The position numbers were made by a program, and so were the translations under genes. A stretch of 5,401 nucleotides of DNA from positions 1 through 5,401 of the forward strand of contig JAUWNF010000281.1 in assembly GCA_030612785.1 (NCBI GenBank), given 5' to 3'. The stretch is from Phycisphaerales bacterium (lineage in GTDB: Bacteria; Planctomycetota; Phycisphaerae; UBA1845). Numbering within the stretch: the first letter of the stretch is position 1; each line of letters opens with the position of its first letter. Positions 4,336 to 5,401 of the stretch are shown one piece after another. The notes beneath the pieces were generated by a model, which did not search any database, was not told the origin of the DNA, and saw nothing but the letters and a program-made list of their open reading frames with translations.

Positions 4336-5082
4336 ATGACGATTCTCGAGAATAGGAAGGCGATCGTAACGGGCGGTAGCTTGGGTATCGGGGCGGCGAT
4401 TGCGCGGGAGTTGGCCCGGCAGGGTGCCGACGTGGCGCTCAACTATCGCAGGCACGATACGGAGGCGAAGCAGGTGGTGGCCGACGTGGAGGCCATGGGA
4501 CGCAAAGGACTGGCGGTCAAGGCCGACGTCGCCAGCTTCGCGGACGCCGAGCGCATGGTCGGTGAAGTGGCTGAGAAGTTCGGCGGACTGGACATTCTAG
4601 TCAACAACGCCGGGATCAATCGCGACGGGGTCATCTGGAAGATGACCGAAGAACAATGGGACCAGGTGATCGACGTCAACTTGAAAGGCTATTTCAACTA
4701 CATCCGCGCCGCGGTCGGGATCTTCAAAGAGCAAAAAGCGGGCAAGATCATCAACGTCACGTCCATCAACGGCCTGCGGGGCAAGTTCGGACAAACCAAC
4801 TATTCCGCATCGAAGGCCGGCATCATCGGTCTGACCAAGGCATTAGCGCGCGAGTTGGGCCGATCGAGTGTCAACGTGAATGCCGTCGCTCCCGGACTGA
4901 TCGAAACGGACATGATGAAGGACGCTCCGGAGAAAGTGATCGATGCCGCCCTTGCTGAGATCGTGTTGGGCAGACTGGGACAGCCCGAAGAGGTCGCAAC
5001 CGTCGTGGCGTTCTTGTGCAGCGAGGCCGCCCGGCACATCACCGGGCAGGTCATTCAGGTGGACGGCGGGCAATACATTTAG
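4336..5082 (+). CDS. SDR-family 3-oxoacyl / 3-hydroxyacyl-CoA dehydrogenase (FabG/PhaB-like)
   Basis: This is a classical short-chain dehydrogenase of 248 residues, a typical length. Motifs in order: cofactor loop TGGSLGIG (12-19), NNAG (90-93), Asn115, Ser143, and Tyr156-x3-Lys160 in NYSASK. The C-terminal HITGQVIQVDGGQYI is the FabG-like end. After the second strand, ALNYRRH has no acidic residue and has arginines, which favours NADP(H). Sequence alone cannot separate 3-oxoacyl-ACP reductase, acetoacetyl-CoA reductase and 3-hydroxyacyl-CoA dehydrogenase. Placement between oah and a thiolase suggests 3-hydroxypimelyl-CoA oxidation, or an acetoacetyl-CoA reductase next to a PhaA-type thiolase. 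AGGA at 4325-4328 lies seven bases before the ATG, with GGAG at 4317-4320 further out. The last codons and following bases are duplicated downstream at 5199-5222. Confidence 0.85.
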   Translation: MTILENRKAIVTGGSLGIGAAIARELARQGADVALNYRRHDTEAKQVVADVEAMGRKGLAVKADVASFADAERMVGEVAEKFGGLDILVNNAGINRDGVIWKMTEEQWDQVIDVNLKGYFNYIRAAVGIFKEQKAGKIINVTSINGLRGKFGQTNYSASKAGIIGLTKALARELGRSSVNVNAVAPGLIETDMMKDAPEKVIDAALAEIVLGRLGQPEEVATVVAFLCSEAARHITGQVIQVDGGQYI

Positions 5083-5222
5083 ATTGCGGATTGGAGATTT
5101 CGGATTGCGAATTAGGAGAAGCTCACGCAGAGGCGCAGAGTTCGTCCCCCACCCCGATCGCCGGCCCCCGGGGCCGGCGAAACGGGATGGGGCACCCGCA
5201 GTACATTTAGATTGACGATTGG
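5071..5222 (+). repeat. Direct repeat of the SDR gene end around a 104-bp insert
   Basis: Positions 5071-5094 and 5199-5222 agree at 21 of 24 bases. Both contain codons for Q-Y-I-stop, the real end of the SDR gene in the first copy. Further homology may follow: GCTCACGC occurs at 5121-5128 and 5231-5238. The insert holds ATTGCGGATT-like and CACGCAGAGGCGCAGAG stretches, which I recall as common low-complexity spacer repeats in bacterial genomes, and the strong hairpin at 5147-5192. The pattern suggests a small insertion or tandem duplication right behind the SDR stop. Confidence 0.7.
5147..5192 (+). terminator. Very stable GC hairpin between the SDR and thiolase genes
   Basis: The inner arms CGCCGGCCCC (5159-5168) and GGGGCCGGCG (5170-5179) are perfectly complementary around one base. 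The outer arms CCCCA (5147-5151) with TGGGG (5188-5192), and CCCG (5153-5156) with CGGG (5183-5186), extend it. There is no T-run behind it, so it is not a classic intrinsic terminator. It may stall polymerase, protect mRNA ends or be part of a small inserted element. Confidence 0.5.
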
Positions 5223-5251
5223 TGGGCGGTGCTCACGCTACGGAGGAAATC

Positions 5252-5401
5252 GTGGAACTGAATGACATTGTTGCGATTAGCGCGGTGCGGACGCCGATGG
5301 GTCGGTTCGGCGGGACGCTTAAGGATGTGGCTTCGTACGATCTCGGGGCGGTGGCGATTCGGGCCGCGCTGCAGCGAGCGGGCGTAGCCGGCGACGGCAT
5401 C
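5252..5401 (+). CDS. Thiolase (acetyl-CoA acetyltransferase), 5' part
   Basis: From GTG at 5252, 50 codons run to the window edge. They read VELNDIVAISAVRTPMGRFG, then a GTLKDV...YDLGAVAIRAAL stretch, the standard thiolase N-terminus (AVRTP-G-FGG). The catalytic cysteine lies beyond the edge. GGAGGA (5242-5247) is four bases before the GTG, and no in-frame ATG is nearby. Thiolases split 3-oxoacyl-CoA with CoA or condense two acetyl-CoA. Behind oah and the SDR gene, a cleavage role on 3-oxopimelyl-CoA, giving glutaryl-CoA and acetyl-CoA, is plausible. A PhaA-type biosynthetic role with the SDR as PhaB is the alternative. Confidence 0.88.
   Translation, partial: MELNDIVAISAVRTPMGRFGGTLKDVASYDLGAVAIRAALQRAGVAGDGI

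Overview
The window reads as GC-rich bacterial DNA, probably from an anaerobic or facultative member of the Planctomycetota. The phylum guess rests on family-level recall: the CCCAGGGCTCGC...GCCCTGGGC hairpin repeats at both ends resemble dispersed repeats I associate with planctomycete genomes. It is an inference, not something the sequence proves. No rRNA, tRNA, CRISPR array, transposase or phage gene was seen.

Layout. Positions 1-102 may hold the last codons of an upstream gene. Positions 101-350 hold two copies of a structured repeat in inverted orientation. Positions 486-918 (minus strand) hold a hicB antitoxin gene overlapping a hicA toxin gene broken by a one-base frameshift. Just upstream lies a possible tiny ORF whose start codon seems lost (961-1077). 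Positions 1132-2016 (minus) encode an orphan FAD-binding subunit of the xanthine dehydrogenase / 4-hydroxybenzoyl-CoA reductase type. It overlaps the end of a TetR-family regulator gene (1997-2677, minus). A 270-bp divergent control region (2678-2947) has a good sigma-70-type promoter on each strand and a perfect 14-bp palindrome that fits a TetR operator. On the plus strand follow a ring-cleaving hydrolase gene (oah/bamA, 2948-4075), a second repeat pair (4095-4292), an SDR dehydrogenase gene (4336-5082), a 169-bp spacer with a duplication and a very stable hairpin, and the start of a thiolase gene (5252 to the window end).

How the genes may fit together. BamA/Oah hydrolyses 6-oxocyclohex-1-ene-1-carbonyl-CoA to 3-hydroxypimelyl-CoA in anaerobic benzoyl-CoA degradation. 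The next steps are a 3-hydroxyacyl-CoA dehydrogenase (a possible role for the SDR) and a thiolase giving glutaryl-CoA and acetyl-CoA. The three plus-strand genes thus form a plausible ring-opening and lower-pathway block. The divergent TetR protein is the obvious candidate regulator. The benzoyl-CoA reductase and the molybdenum and iron-sulfur partners of the FAD subunit are not in view.

The most interesting points are the operator-like palindrome and its degenerate copy over the tetR start, the compensatory changes in the repeat hairpins, the duplicated SDR tail around a hairpin element, and the decaying toxin-antitoxin module.
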